Assembly: GCA_002342665.1 (NCBI GenBank)
Contig: DDQK01000005.1
Location: 1 to 12,002 of the forward strand
DNA length: 12,002 nucleotides
Reading direction: 5' to 3'
From: Prevotella sp. UBA2444
GTDB taxonomy: Bacteria; Bacteroidota; Bacteroidia; Bacteroidales; Bacteroidaceae
Shown: piece by piece, positions 1 through 6,210 of the stretch
Layout of the letters: each line of letters begins with the position of its first letter
Position numbering within the stretch: position 1 is the stretch's first letter
The notes under the pieces: generated by a model
What the model saw: the letters and a program-made list of their open reading frames with translations, nothing else
The model's database searches: none
Told to the model about the DNA's origin: nothing
Made by a program: the position numbers and the translations under genes

Positions 1-972
1 ATGCAACAACGGCTGCGCGGCAACATGATGCGGCGCATGCGGTTCACCGTCGTCACACGGCTCATCATGGGCTGCGCCTTCGGACTGGGCTATCTGCTGG
101 CCTTCGTGTGGGGCGGCATCGGACTGCGCAACGGCACCATCACCTTCGGCGTCATGACCTCGTTCCTGCAACTGGTAGGCATGATACAGCACCCGATACT
201 GCAATTGTTGAACATGGTGCCAGGAGTCATTCACACGACGGCTAGCATCGACCGACTAGAGGAACTGTCTGCAGAATCGCGGGGACAGGTCCATGATCGC
301 TCGACACGAGCGAATCAGGCGACCTGTCCCTGTGATTCTGCCATCCGCTTCGACGACGTGAGTTTCCGCTATGCCAAGGGCGACAGGGAGATACTTTCCC
401 ACTTCACGCATGAGTTCAAGGCAGGCTCCAAGACCGCCATCATGGGCGAGACGGGCATCGGTAAGACGACGATGTTCCGACTGATACTTGGATTTATCGA
501 GCCGACAAGCGGACAGGTCTCTATGGGCGGTGAACTGTGTTTCGTGCCACAGGGCAATACCCTGATGAGCGGCACCATCCGCTATAACTTGCAATTGGCA
601 AAGCCCGATGCCACAGAAGACGAACTGCGACAGGTGCTGCATACCGCCTGTGCTGACTTCGTCTTTGACCTGCCCGACAGCATCAACACCGAACTGGGTG
701 AGCGCGGCAGCGGACTCAGCGAGGGCCAGGCGCAGCGTATCGCCATCGCCCGCGGACTGCTCCACGGTGGCGACATCCTATTGCTCGACGAGATCAGCAG
801 CTCCCTCGACGAACCCACCGAGCGCGAACTGTATCACCGTCTCTTTACGGCATACCCACAAAAGACCATGCTTTTCATCACCCACCGAACAACTGTCAGC
901 GAGTTATGCGACGAGGTGATAGAATACTGCAAGGATTATTCATGGAAGCTTTCGTTGATGCCATCCTTGTAA
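1..972 (+). CDS. ABC exporter, C-terminal half (end of membrane domain plus ATPase domain), 5' end outside window
   Basis: This is the C-terminal part of a fused membrane/ATPase exporter; the substrate cannot be told. The first base of the window happens to begin an ATG, but residues 1-90 are already the last membrane helices of an exporter membrane domain (hydrophobic stretches near 16-40 and 50-75), so the real start lies upstream. The ATPase domain runs from about residue 115: A-loop Tyr124, Walker A GETGIGKT (149-156), Q-loop Gln184, signature LSEGQ (239-243, a variant of LSGGQ), Walker B ILLLDE (259-264), D-loop SSSLD and switch His295. All catalytic elements are present, so it should hydrolyse ATP at the inner membrane. 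The linker at about residues 91-114 is encoded by a long palindrome, listed separately. The last 15 or so residues after the switch region do not resemble a typical exporter tail. The gene converges on maf. Confidence 0.9.
   Translation: MQQRLRGNMMRRMRFTVVTRLIMGCAFGLGYLLAFVWGGIGLRNGTITFGVMTSFLQLVGMIQHPILQLLNMVPGVIHTTASIDRLEELSAESRGQVHDRSTRANQATCPCDSAIRFDDVSFRYAKGDREILSHFTHEFKAGSKTAIMGETGIGKTTMFRLILGFIEPTSGQVSMGGELCFVPQGNTLMSGTIRYNLQLAKPDATEDELRQVLHTACADFVFDLPDSINTELGERGSGLSEGQAQRIAIARGLLHGGDILLLDEISSSLDEPTERELYHRLFTAYPQKTMLFITHRTTVSELCDEVIEYCKDYSWKLSLMPSL
271..341 (+). repeat. 71-base imperfect palindrome inside the ABC exporter gene
   Basis: Bases 271-291 pair with 321-341: 19 Watson-Crick pairs and two G-U pairs (279/333 and 281/331). 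Inside them, 294-303 pair with 307-317 around a 3-base ACA loop, with one bulged A. The element encodes the poorly conserved linker between the membrane and ATPase domains and keeps the frame open. The two mismatched positions are G-U when read as exporter mRNA, but A-C in the antisense RNA, so the fold fits the sense transcript. An inserted REP/MITE-like palindromic element is the simplest reading; a local mRNA structure affecting translation is the alternative. No copy elsewhere in the window was noticed. Confidence 0.75.
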
Positions 973-997
973 ATCTCTCAGTCAAAGATAATGCATC

Positions 998-1116
998 AAA
1001 AAAAGGAGCCTATCTTCACAGACTAACTCCCTTTCAAAAAATGGAAAATGATAAATATAGATTAAAATTACTAGTTATCGCGTGCAAAATTAGAAAAAAT
1101 CTGGGATAAAAACAAA
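998..1116 (-). ncRNA. Candidate small RNA with its own promoter and terminator
   Basis: On the minus strand a TTTG (1116-1113) is followed after 20 bases by TAATTTTG (1092-1085), a full match to the Bacteroidota -33/-7 pattern. Transcription would start near 1078. About 45 bases on lies a possible intrinsic terminator: AAAGGGAG (1034-1027) can pair with CTCCTTT (1008-1002) with one bulged G, enclosing a small GTCT/AGAT stem closed by a GTGA loop, and the run ends in seven T (1004-998). The product would be about 75-80 nucleotides with no evident coding frame. The stem is short and the region AT-rich, so chance is a real alternative. The -33 element lies within the maf terminator hairpin. Confidence 0.3.
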
Positions 1117-1150
1117 TTTTCGGAGAAAAAAATTGTTATTTCCCAGATTT
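1097..1150. terminator. Probable bidirectional terminator between the ABC exporter and maf
   Basis: AAATCTGGGA (1097-1106) is perfectly complementary to TCCCAGATTT (1141-1150), and the inner flanks (ACAA/TTGT) can pair further with a small bulge. The hairpin lies between convergent genes. Read on the minus strand, directly after the maf stop, the stem is followed by a T-rich tract, as expected for an intrinsic terminator. On the + strand the tail is less T-rich. The rest of the 973-1158 gap is AT-rich; besides this hairpin and the small-RNA candidate nothing else is seen. Confidence 0.5.
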
Positions 1151-1158
1151 TATTCCAT

Positions 1159-1731
1159 TTAGAACATTTTTAACTCATTATATATACGCTGAACGGGCAG
1201 TCCCATCACATTGAAGTAGCTGCCTACCAGGCCCGTGACGCCGACGTAGCCTATCCACTCCTGGATGCCATAGGCACCAGCCTTGTCGAGCGGACGGTAG
1301 GTGTCGACGTAGTAGTTGATCTCCTCGTCGGTGAGCTCCTTGAAGGTGACATCAGTGGTGACGCTGAAGCGCCGCTCCTTCTGAGTGGTCATCAGACAGA
1401 CGCCGGTGATGACCTGATGGGTGCACCCGCTGAGGGAGCGGAGCATGCGGCGGGCATCGTCGAGACTAGAGGGTTTGCCCAGCACCTCACGCCCCAGCAC
1501 TACCACGGTGTCGGCAGTGATGATCAGCTCGCCGGGCTTCATCGTGTCGCGGTAGGCTGCTGCCTTCTCCGCAGCGATGTAGAGGGGTATCTCGTCGGCG
1601 GGCAGGCCGCTGGGATACGACTCCTGGATGTCGGGCAGCACCCGCACCTCGTAGTCGAGGTCGAGGCCACTGAGCAACTCGCGCCGGCGGGGGGAGTTGC
1701 TGGCCAGTATGATATGATAGGGCGTCACCAT
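1159..1731 (-). CDS. maf: Maf family nucleotide pyrophosphatase
   Basis: Maf proteins hydrolyse non-canonical or surplus nucleoside triphosphates (dTTP/UTP in the YhdE group) to the monophosphate and pyrophosphate in the cytoplasm, and have been linked to septum formation control. With the start used here the protein is 190 residues, the normal length. It opens with the phosphate-binding SNSPRRREL (11-19), has the ITADTVV segment with the likely catalytic Asp74, and the DKAGAYGIQ block (149-157) typical of the family. An ATG 27 bases further upstream is possible, but it would add nine residues absent from the family and enlarge the overlap. The chosen ATG overlaps the end of the upstream phosphatase gene in ATGGTGA, which suggests translational coupling. 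It is the last gene of the nitroreductase - phosphatase - maf operon, followed by a probable terminator. Subfamily assignment is inference. Confidence 0.93.
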   Translation of the reverse strand: MVTPYHIILASNSPRRRELLSGLDLDYEVRVLPDIQESYPSGLPADEIPLYIAAEKAAAYRDTMKPGELIITADTVVVLGREVLGKPSSLDDARRMLRSLSGCTHQVITGVCLMTTQKERRFSVTTDVTFKELTDEEINYYVDTYRPLDKAGAYGIQEWIGYVGVTGLVGSYFNVMGLPVQRIYNELKMF

Positions 1732-2243
1732 CCGAAAGCCTTGGCATTCATGACCCACTTGCCCTGTGAGCGCAGGGTCTGTTCGATAACATCGCGCCCG
1801 CAGCCATGACCGCCCAGGCAGTGGCTGACATAGAGGCTGACCTCACGGATCTCAGGACAGGCATCCTTCGGGCAGACGGGACATCCCACACGGCGCATGA
1901 TCTCAAGGTCGGGGATGTCGTCGCCCATATACATCACCTCGGCGTCGGTGAGACCATACTTGGCGAGGAAAGCCTCGTAGGTCTCGATCTTGACGGCACA
2001 GCCCATATAGATATCCTCTACGCCGAGCCCTTCGTAGCGATGGCGCACGCTCTCGGTACGGCCACCCGTGAGGATGACGATGCGCAGGCCCAGCTTCATG
2101 GCCAGCTGGATGGCATAGCCGTCCTTGATGTTGACCGTGCGCAGCGGCTCTCCCTCGGCAGAGAGGGTGATGGTCTCACTACTCAGCACGCCGTCGACAT
2201 CGAAGATGATGGCCTTGATCTGCCTTAAATCGTAATTGATCAT
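1725..2243 (-). CDS. kdsC: KdsC-type HAD phosphatase (KDO 8-phosphate phosphatase)
   Basis: KdsC removes phosphate from 3-deoxy-D-manno-octulosonate 8-phosphate to give KDO for lipopolysaccharide synthesis in the cytoplasm. At 172 residues it matches the small cap-less C0 HAD family. The motifs are complete: FDVDGVL with nucleophile Asp15 and acid/base Asp17, LTGGR (58-62), Lys85, and MGDDIPD with Asp108, Asp109 and Asp112. The tail [12 protein letters not shown] corresponds to the C-terminal glycine-rich segment that enters the neighbouring active site in KdsC tetramers. The ATG lies 6 bases after the nitroreductase stop, and the gene overlaps maf by 7 bases, so all three are probably one transcript. 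The exact substrate is inferred from family membership; another sugar-phosphate phosphatase role is possible. Confidence 0.85.
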   Translation of the reverse strand: MINYDLRQIKAIIFDVDGVLSSETITLSAEGEPLRTVNIKDGYAIQLAMKLGLRIVILTGGRTESVRHRYEGLGVEDIYMGCAVKIETYEAFLAKYGLTDAEVMYMGDDIPDLEIMRRVGCPVCPKDACPEIREVSLYVSHCLGGHGCGRDVIEQTLRSQGKWVMNAKAFGW

Positions 2244-2249
2244 CGCGGA

Positions 2250-2777
2250 CTAGAACTTGTTCAGATGGACGTTCTCCCACTTCAGGCGGTCTTCGGCCTG
2301 TGGCTTGCGCTCGTCGGCCCAGTGGCCCACGGCGAGGATGCACAGGCAGGAGAGATTCTCGGGGATGTCGAGGATGCCACGGATGACGGTGTCGGCAGGG
2401 GTGCCGTCGTCGAGCCCGCGGCCCCGCATCTGGATCCAGCAGGTGCCCAGGCCCAGGTCCTCTGCCTGGTACTGCATCGAGACGGCAGCGATGGAGCCGT
2501 CCTCCACCCAGCAGTCATTCTGCAGGGGATCGCCCAGTACGGCAATGGCTACGGGGGCATCCTTGAGGAACTGGCTGCCCATGTTCTTGGCATCGGAGAG
2601 CTTCTCGAGGTCGAGCTTGTCGTCGACGACAACAAACTGCCAGCCGCGCTGGCCCTTGGAGGTGGGCGACATGAGGGCGGCACGGAGGATCAGCTTCAGA
2701 TCGTCGGCATCAATCTCCTGCTGGGTAAACTTACGGTGGGAACGGCGCTGCTGCGCCAGGTCTTTGAAACTTGTCAT
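2250..2777 (-). CDS. Nitroreductase family FMN-dependent oxidoreductase
   Basis: This is a 175-residue cytoplasmic flavoprotein of the nitroreductase superfamily, which uses NAD(P)H to reduce nitro compounds, quinones or flavins; the natural substrate cannot be told. The FMN-phosphate motif RRSHRKF (11-17) is near the N terminus, SPTSKGQRGWQF (37-48) follows, the dimer-helix segment around DGSIAAVSMQYQAEDLGLG (93-111) is typical, and AVGHWADERKP (149-159) matches the C-terminal VGYP-like motif. It is shorter than NfsA/NfsB, fitting the compact ydjA/Bacteroidota type. It is the first gene of the three-gene minus-strand operon, with a TATCTTTG -7 box 23 bases upstream of the ATG. Its partnership with KdsC and Maf has no obvious metabolic logic. 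Confidence 0.9.
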   Translation of the reverse strand: MTSFKDLAQQRRSHRKFTQQEIDADDLKLILRAALMSPTSKGQRGWQFVVVDDKLDLEKLSDAKNMGSQFLKDAPVAIAVLGDPLQNDCWVEDGSIAAVSMQYQAEDLGLGTCWIQMRGRGLDDGTPADTVIRGILDIPENLSCLCILAVGHWADERKPQAEDRLKWENVHLNKF

Positions 2778-2800
2778 ACGCTATCAATGATTAATGGGTG

Positions 2801-2808
2801 CAAAGATA
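2801..2808 (-). promoter_or_regulatory. -7 box (TATCTTTG) of the nitroreductase-kdsC-maf operon
   Basis: The minus strand reads TATCTTTG at 2808-2801, a full match to the Bacteroidota TAnnTTTG box, 23 bases before the nitroreductase ATG. Transcription would start near 2795, giving a leader of roughly 17 bases. No good TTTG is found 19-21 bases upstream (only TGTG-like sequence), so the -33 element is weak. Confidence 0.55.
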
Positions 2809-2869
2809 GTGATTTTCGGCCACAGACGGCACAGATTAACATGGATTAATATTTTTTTCCGGGAAAAAG

Positions 2870-2900
2870 ATTGATATCTGTGGCTTTTTTCGTATATTTG
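2870..2900 (+). promoter_or_regulatory. Promoter of the FemAB/GNAT-like gene
   Basis: TATATTTG at 2893-2900 matches the TAnnTTTG -7 box, and ATTG at 2870-2873 is a near-match to the -33 TTTG with a 19-base spacer. The likely start codon GTG begins only five bases downstream, so transcription should start at or very near it. The promoter fires away from the nitroreductase operon, making 2778-2904 a compact divergent control region. Confidence 0.55.
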
Positions 2901-2904
2901 CCGC

Positions 2905-3882
2905 GTGAAAGGGATTCAGACCACCATCTACACCAAGCTGGAGAAGTTGCCCGAGGTCAGGGAAGAGAACTTCTTCCACAGCCGCCTGCTGTTCGACATC
3001 AGCGCGCGGACTCCACGGATGAAACCCTATATGACCGTATGTACCGACGAGACAGGACGGACAATCAGTCAGCTGCTGGCCATCGTGCGCTACCGCACCT
3101 CTCTCCTCCCCCCCTTCTTCTTCATGCACTGCCGCATCCTGGGCGAAGGCGAATATGCCGAGAGCGACTACCGCAGGGAAGAGCTCTTCGGAGAGATGCT
3201 GAAGGCCATCACCCAACGGCTGAACAAGACGGTGCTCTACATCGAGGTGAGCAATCTGGAGCAGAAGATGTTCGGCTACAGGTACTTCAGGCAGCAGAGC
3301 TACTTCCCCGTGCACTGGATGAGCATCCACAACTCGCTGCACAGCCGCACGCCGGAGGAACGCATCAGCGAGAAGATGCAGAAGCGCATCGACACCACCT
3401 ACGCCAGAGGGGTGACCACCAGCGAGGTGGACGGTGAGGACGACTTCAAGGCCTTCACAAAACTGCTGCGAAAGCACCACTGGCTGAAGCCGAAGCGCTA
3501 CATCCCCGACAACCAGTTCTTCCGCGAGGCGATGAAGACGGATGCCTGCCGCCTGTTTGTCACCAAATATCACCAGCACGTGATCGGCTGCGCCGCCTGT
3601 GTCTACAGCCAGGGCAACGCCTACCTCTGGTATGCTGCCTTCCGACGGAAGACCTGGCTACCGATGCACCCTGACACGATGACCATCTGGCACTGCATCA
3701 AATATGCCCACAGCCATGGCTATGAGCATATCAACTTCATGGACGTGGGACTGCCCTTCAGGAAGAACCTGTTCCGCGAGTTCATACTGAGTTTCGGGGG
3801 AAAACCCGTAAGCACGCTCAGGTGGTTCCGCTGCTCGATACGCTGGGTGAACGCCCTGCTGTCGTGGGTCTACCGCGACTAA
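2905..3882 (+). CDS. FemAB/GNAT-like acyltransferase family protein
   Basis: This 325-residue soluble protein resembles the Bacteroidota GNAT/FemAB-like (Acetyltransf_6) family; acceptor and donor are unknown. The N-terminal half (residues 20-150) has a FemAB-like first fold with a strongly conserved-looking patch, LLPPFFFMHCRILGEGEYAE (67-86). The second half carries the transferase-like core: RLFVTKYHQHVIGCAACVYSQGNAYLWY (about 216-243), HPDTMTIWHCIKYAHSHGYEHINFMDVG (255-282) and the C-terminal FGGKPV (297-302). No signal peptide or membrane segment is seen. The start is GTG: upstream in frame there is no ATG, GTG or TTG before a stop at 2872, and homologous families begin close to this point. 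The stop codon overlaps that of the convergent EamA gene. Confidence 0.78.
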   Translation: MKGIQTTIYTKLEKLPEVREENFFHSRLLFDISARTPRMKPYMTVCTDETGRTISQLLAIVRYRTSLLPPFFFMHCRILGEGEYAESDYRREELFGEMLKAITQRLNKTVLYIEVSNLEQKMFGYRYFRQQSYFPVHWMSIHNSLHSRTPEERISEKMQKRIDTTYARGVTTSEVDGEDDFKAFTKLLRKHHWLKPKRYIPDNQFFREAMKTDACRLFVTKYHQHVIGCAACVYSQGNAYLWYAAFRRKTWLPMHPDTMTIWHCIKYAHSHGYEHINFMDVGLPFRKNLFREFILSFGGKPVSTLRWFRCSIRWVNALLSWVYRD

Positions 3883-4796
3883 TGGGAGCCGATATAGAGG
3901 AACAGCATGCCGAGCAGCACCAGCGCCAGGTCGACGACCTTGGAGCGAAGATTCTTCTCATGGAAGAAGAGCGCGCCGAACATGAAACTGACCACCACGC
4001 TGCCCCTGCGAATCATGGAGACGATGGAGACCATGGCATCGGGCAGGCTCAGCGAATAGAAATACATGAAATCAGCTGCCGACAGGAAGAGACTGACGCC
4101 AACGATGGACCACGACCAATGGAAAGGAGTGGTCTCGCGGTGTCTGGGCCACCACAGCAGCCACAGCATCAGCCCCATCATGACACACTGATAGACATTA
4201 TACCACGACTGGACCATCATCCGGTCGAGGCCTACACCTCCACTGCCTACGGGGGCCATCAGGTATTTGTCGTAAAGACCACTGAGGGCGCCAAGTGCTG
4301 CTGACCCGACGACCATATAGATCCAGTGGTCGTGCTTGAAGTCGATACCCTCCTTCTTGCCACTACGGCTGAGCATCAGAAACGAGGCCACCGCCAGCAA
4401 GACACCTATCCACTGCCATCCATTGAGACGCTCGCCGAAAACAAGCAAGGCTCCCACAAGCACCATCACGGGGCGCGTGGCATTGATGGGGCCAACGATG
4501 GTGAGCGGCAGGTGCTTCATGCCGAAATAGCCCAGGATCCAGCTGGAAAGCACGATGACAGCCTTGAGCACAATATAGCGATGCATCTCCCAGCCACCGG
4601 AGGCAACGTGGAAGATTCCGCCGTCGAGAACGCTGGATGTGCCACTCAGGACGATGAAAGGCATAAAAATGAGGGAAGAGAAAAGAGTGTTGAGAAACAG
4701 TACGGGGATGACGGCATTGGCCTTGAGTGCCTGCTTCTTGAATGAATCATAGCAGCCTAACAGGGCTGCTGACATAAATGCTAATATTAACCACAC
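3879..4796 (-). CDS. EamA/DMT superfamily membrane transporter
   Basis: This 305-residue inner-membrane protein has about ten hydrophobic segments in two EamA-like halves. The first half ends near residue 145 with GPINATRPVMVLVGALLVFGERLNGWQWIGVLLAVASF, where the PxxxxLxxxxxxGE pattern is typical of drug/metabolite transporters. The second half ends with MIRRGSVVVSFMFGALFFHEKNLRSKVVDLALVLLGM, showing the same pattern. The substrate cannot be deduced. The start codon is GTG (4796-4794); the hydrophobic first helix begins at once, supporting this start. It is the last gene of the long minus-strand run, 71 bases after the truA stop, most of that gap being a tandem repeat. Its stop overlaps the stop of the convergent acyltransferase gene by four bases in CTAA. 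Confidence 0.88.
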   Translation of the reverse strand: MWLILAFMSAALLGCYDSFKKQALKANAVIPVLFLNTLFSSLIFMPFIVLSGTSSVLDGGIFHVASGGWEMHRYIVLKAVIVLSSWILGYFGMKHLPLTIVGPINATRPVMVLVGALLVFGERLNGWQWIGVLLAVASFLMLSRSGKKEGIDFKHDHWIYMVVGSAALGALSGLYDKYLMAPVGSGGVGLDRMMVQSWYNVYQCVMMGLMLWLLWWPRHRETTPFHWSWSIVGVSLFLSAADFMYFYSLSLPDAMVSIVSMIRRGSVVVSFMFGALFFHEKNLRSKVVDLALVLLGMLFLYIGSH

Positions 4797-4811
4797 GATG
4801 GAATTGGATTA

Positions 4812-4867
4812 TTGAGAGATTGAGAGATTGAGAAATTGAGAAATTGAGAAATTGAGAAATTGAGAGA
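4812..4867. repeat. 8-bp tandem repeat, seven copies, between truA and the EamA gene
   Basis: On the + strand the unit TTGAGA(A/G)A occurs seven times without interruption: two copies with G, four with A, one with G. The array begins immediately after the truA stop codon (4870-4868 on the minus strand) and ends 15 bases before the EamA GTG start. All copies have the same orientation, so no hairpin forms. An array like this can gain or lose units by slippage, which would change the truA-EamA spacing in 8-base steps. Confidence 0.9.
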
Positions 4868-5614
4868 TTAATAAACAATATCTTCGAGGAACAGGGCGTG
4901 AGCGGGCATCGACTCGCCAGCCTCACTGCGACGCTTACCTTCGATGACACTGCGATACTCATCGAGACTAAGCCGCCCGCGCCCCACATCGATGAGCGTG
5001 CCTACCACGGCACGAACCATGTTACGCAGGAAACGGTTAGCACGGATCTCGAAGTACCACGTAGTGGGCGACGTCTGGTGCCACCCGGCTGACATGACTC
5101 GGCAGAGGGTGGTCTTGACGTCTGCCCCACTCTTGCAGAAGGCACCGAAGTCTTCGTAGCTGAGCAGCAAGGCTGCCGCCTCGTTCATGGCACTGAAGTC
5201 GAGCGGATAGTGGATCTCGCAACTATAGGTGCGCAGGAACGGGTTCTTGGTGGTATGAATATAGTAGCGATACATACGGCTGACAGCAGAAAAACGGGCA
5301 TGCATATCACTGCTGACTGGCTCTATACCGCTGACGGCAATATCCTGGGGCAGCAGACGGTTAAGCTTGTAGGCCAGTTGCTGGCAGTGGATGCCATCAG
5401 GCAGCTCGAAACGGGCGTCGGTGTCGAAGTGGGCCACCATTTTACGAGCATGCACGCCGGCATCGGTACGGCCTGCACCTGTGACGCTGATGTCATCGCG
5501 CAAGAGGGTGGACAGGGCCCACTGCAGACGCTGCTGGACAGAGTCGCCATTGGGCTGTATTTGCCATCCGTGGTAGCGCCCGCCATCATAACTGAAAGTC
5601 ACGAAATATCTCAT
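4868..5614 (-). CDS. truA: tRNA pseudouridine(38-40) synthase TruA
   Basis: TruA isomerises uridine to pseudouridine at positions 38-40 of the anticodon arm of many tRNAs. The 248-residue length is normal. It opens with RYFVTFSYDGGRYHGWQ (2-18), and carries the catalytic motif GRTDAGVHA (48-56) with Asp51 as the nucleophile. RMYRYYIHT and the C-terminal NRFLRNMVRAVVGTLIDVGRG segment are also typical. A TTG three codons upstream (5623) would also be in frame, but the ATG at 5614 gives the family's usual beginning. The gap to the upstream AbgT-like gene is 14 bases, indicating cotranscription. The 8-bp repeat array starts directly after the stop codon. Confidence 0.96.
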   Translation of the reverse strand: MRYFVTFSYDGGRYHGWQIQPNGDSVQQRLQWALSTLLRDDISVTGAGRTDAGVHARKMVAHFDTDARFELPDGIHCQQLAYKLNRLLPQDIAVSGIEPVSSDMHARFSAVSRMYRYYIHTTKNPFLRTYSCEIHYPLDFSAMNEAAALLLSYEDFGAFCKSGADVKTTLCRVMSAGWHQTSPTTWYFEIRANRFLRNMVRAVVGTLIDVGRGRLSLDEYRSVIEGKRRSEAGESMPAHALFLEDIVY

Positions 5615-5628
5615 GTATATCAATCTAT

Positions 5629-6210
5629 TTAAAGCCAGAAGACGAACCTGAGCGACTCGACAAACTGCATCGCCAGGATATATAGGATGAAGAGGGGGGC
5701 CCCACGGCGAATGCCTTCGGAGAGCGAGTCGAGGACATCAGTCAAGGTTTGCAGGCGCCCTGACATCAAGCCAAAAGTGACGGACAGCAATACAAGCCCG
5801 AAGGCAATGACTGCCACCAGGGAACGCGAGAATGGCGAAGGCAGGAGACTGCCCGTGGACGACAGCAAAACGGCATGGGGCATCGCCGTGAGCAACAGGA
5901 TGACGACGATGTAGATGACAAGGAAGGCGACAGCCACACGCAGGGCCATACGGTCGCGATAACTCTGCTGGCGACGCAGTATGCCACTGCTGCGCATGGA
6001 GCCTGCAGCAATGAGCAGCAGCACCAGCCACACCAGCACGGGGGAGCCCATCAATTCGGTGAAACAGCCAAAGAACCACCTGACGCCCTCGCCAGAAAGC
6101 AACGAACGCACGTGGCCCGTCATCGTCGCAGAGAGAATCCACGAGATGAGCACCAGTGCGGCCTCTGCTATCAGAAGCCCTGCGCCAAGGATGGCCAGCC
6201 TACTCTTCAT
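5629..6210 (-). CDS. AbgT-like small membrane protein, internally shortened
   Basis: This 193-residue membrane protein has about five hydrophobic segments (4-27, 56-71, 89-110, 129-150, 170-192). From memory of E. coli AbgT (p-aminobenzoyl-glutamate transporter, about 500 residues), two blocks align well: LLSGEGVRWFF (37-47) with the LLSVEGLHWF region, and residues 89-192, including MPHAVLLS...LLPSPFSRSLV, the GLMSGRLQT turn and the LAMQFVESLRFVFW end, with the VIPQNG...MPSPFIKG...AQFVAMFNW region. The segment between them, holding the first re-entrant hairpin, and the whole C-terminal third with the second hairpin are missing. Transport in the AbgT manner is therefore unlikely. Its start overlaps the response regulator gene by 11 bases, so it is probably translated with the two-component system. 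Function unknown; a regulatory partner of the sensor is speculation. Confidence 0.72.
   Translation of the reverse strand: MKSRLAILGAGLLIAEAALVLISWILSATMTGHVRSLLSGEGVRWFFGCFTELMGSPVLVWLVLLLIAAGSMRSSGILRRQQSYRDRMALRVAVAFLVIYIVVILLLTAMPHAVLLSSTGSLLPSPFSRSLVAVIAFGLVLLSVTFGLMSGRLQTLTDVLDSLSEGIRRGAPLFILYILAMQFVESLRFVFWL

Noticed and set aside
983..990. TATCTTTG on the minus strand just downstream of the ABC exporter gene
   Set aside because: It matches the -7 box alone, but no TTTG lies 19-21 bases upstream and nothing sensible lies downstream; single boxes occur by chance in AT-rich DNA.
900..1109. Possible frameshift at the end of the ABC exporter, since its last residues look atypical and another frame stays open
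   Set aside because: The alternative frame shows no exporter-like continuation, all ATPase motifs are already complete, and exporter tails vary, so a frameshift is not supported.
2265..2849. Open frame of 194 codons on the + strand opposite the nitroreductase gene
   Set aside because: It is the complement of a clear nitroreductase and has no independent start signal or motifs.
2836..3579. Long open frame (247 codons) on the minus strand opposite the acyltransferase gene
   Set aside because: The protein is low in recognisable motifs, lies wholly opposite a well-supported gene, and is the usual shadow of GC-rich coding DNA.
4812..4867. CRISPR-like array
   Set aside because: The 8-bp units are directly adjacent with no spacers, so it is a simple tandem repeat.
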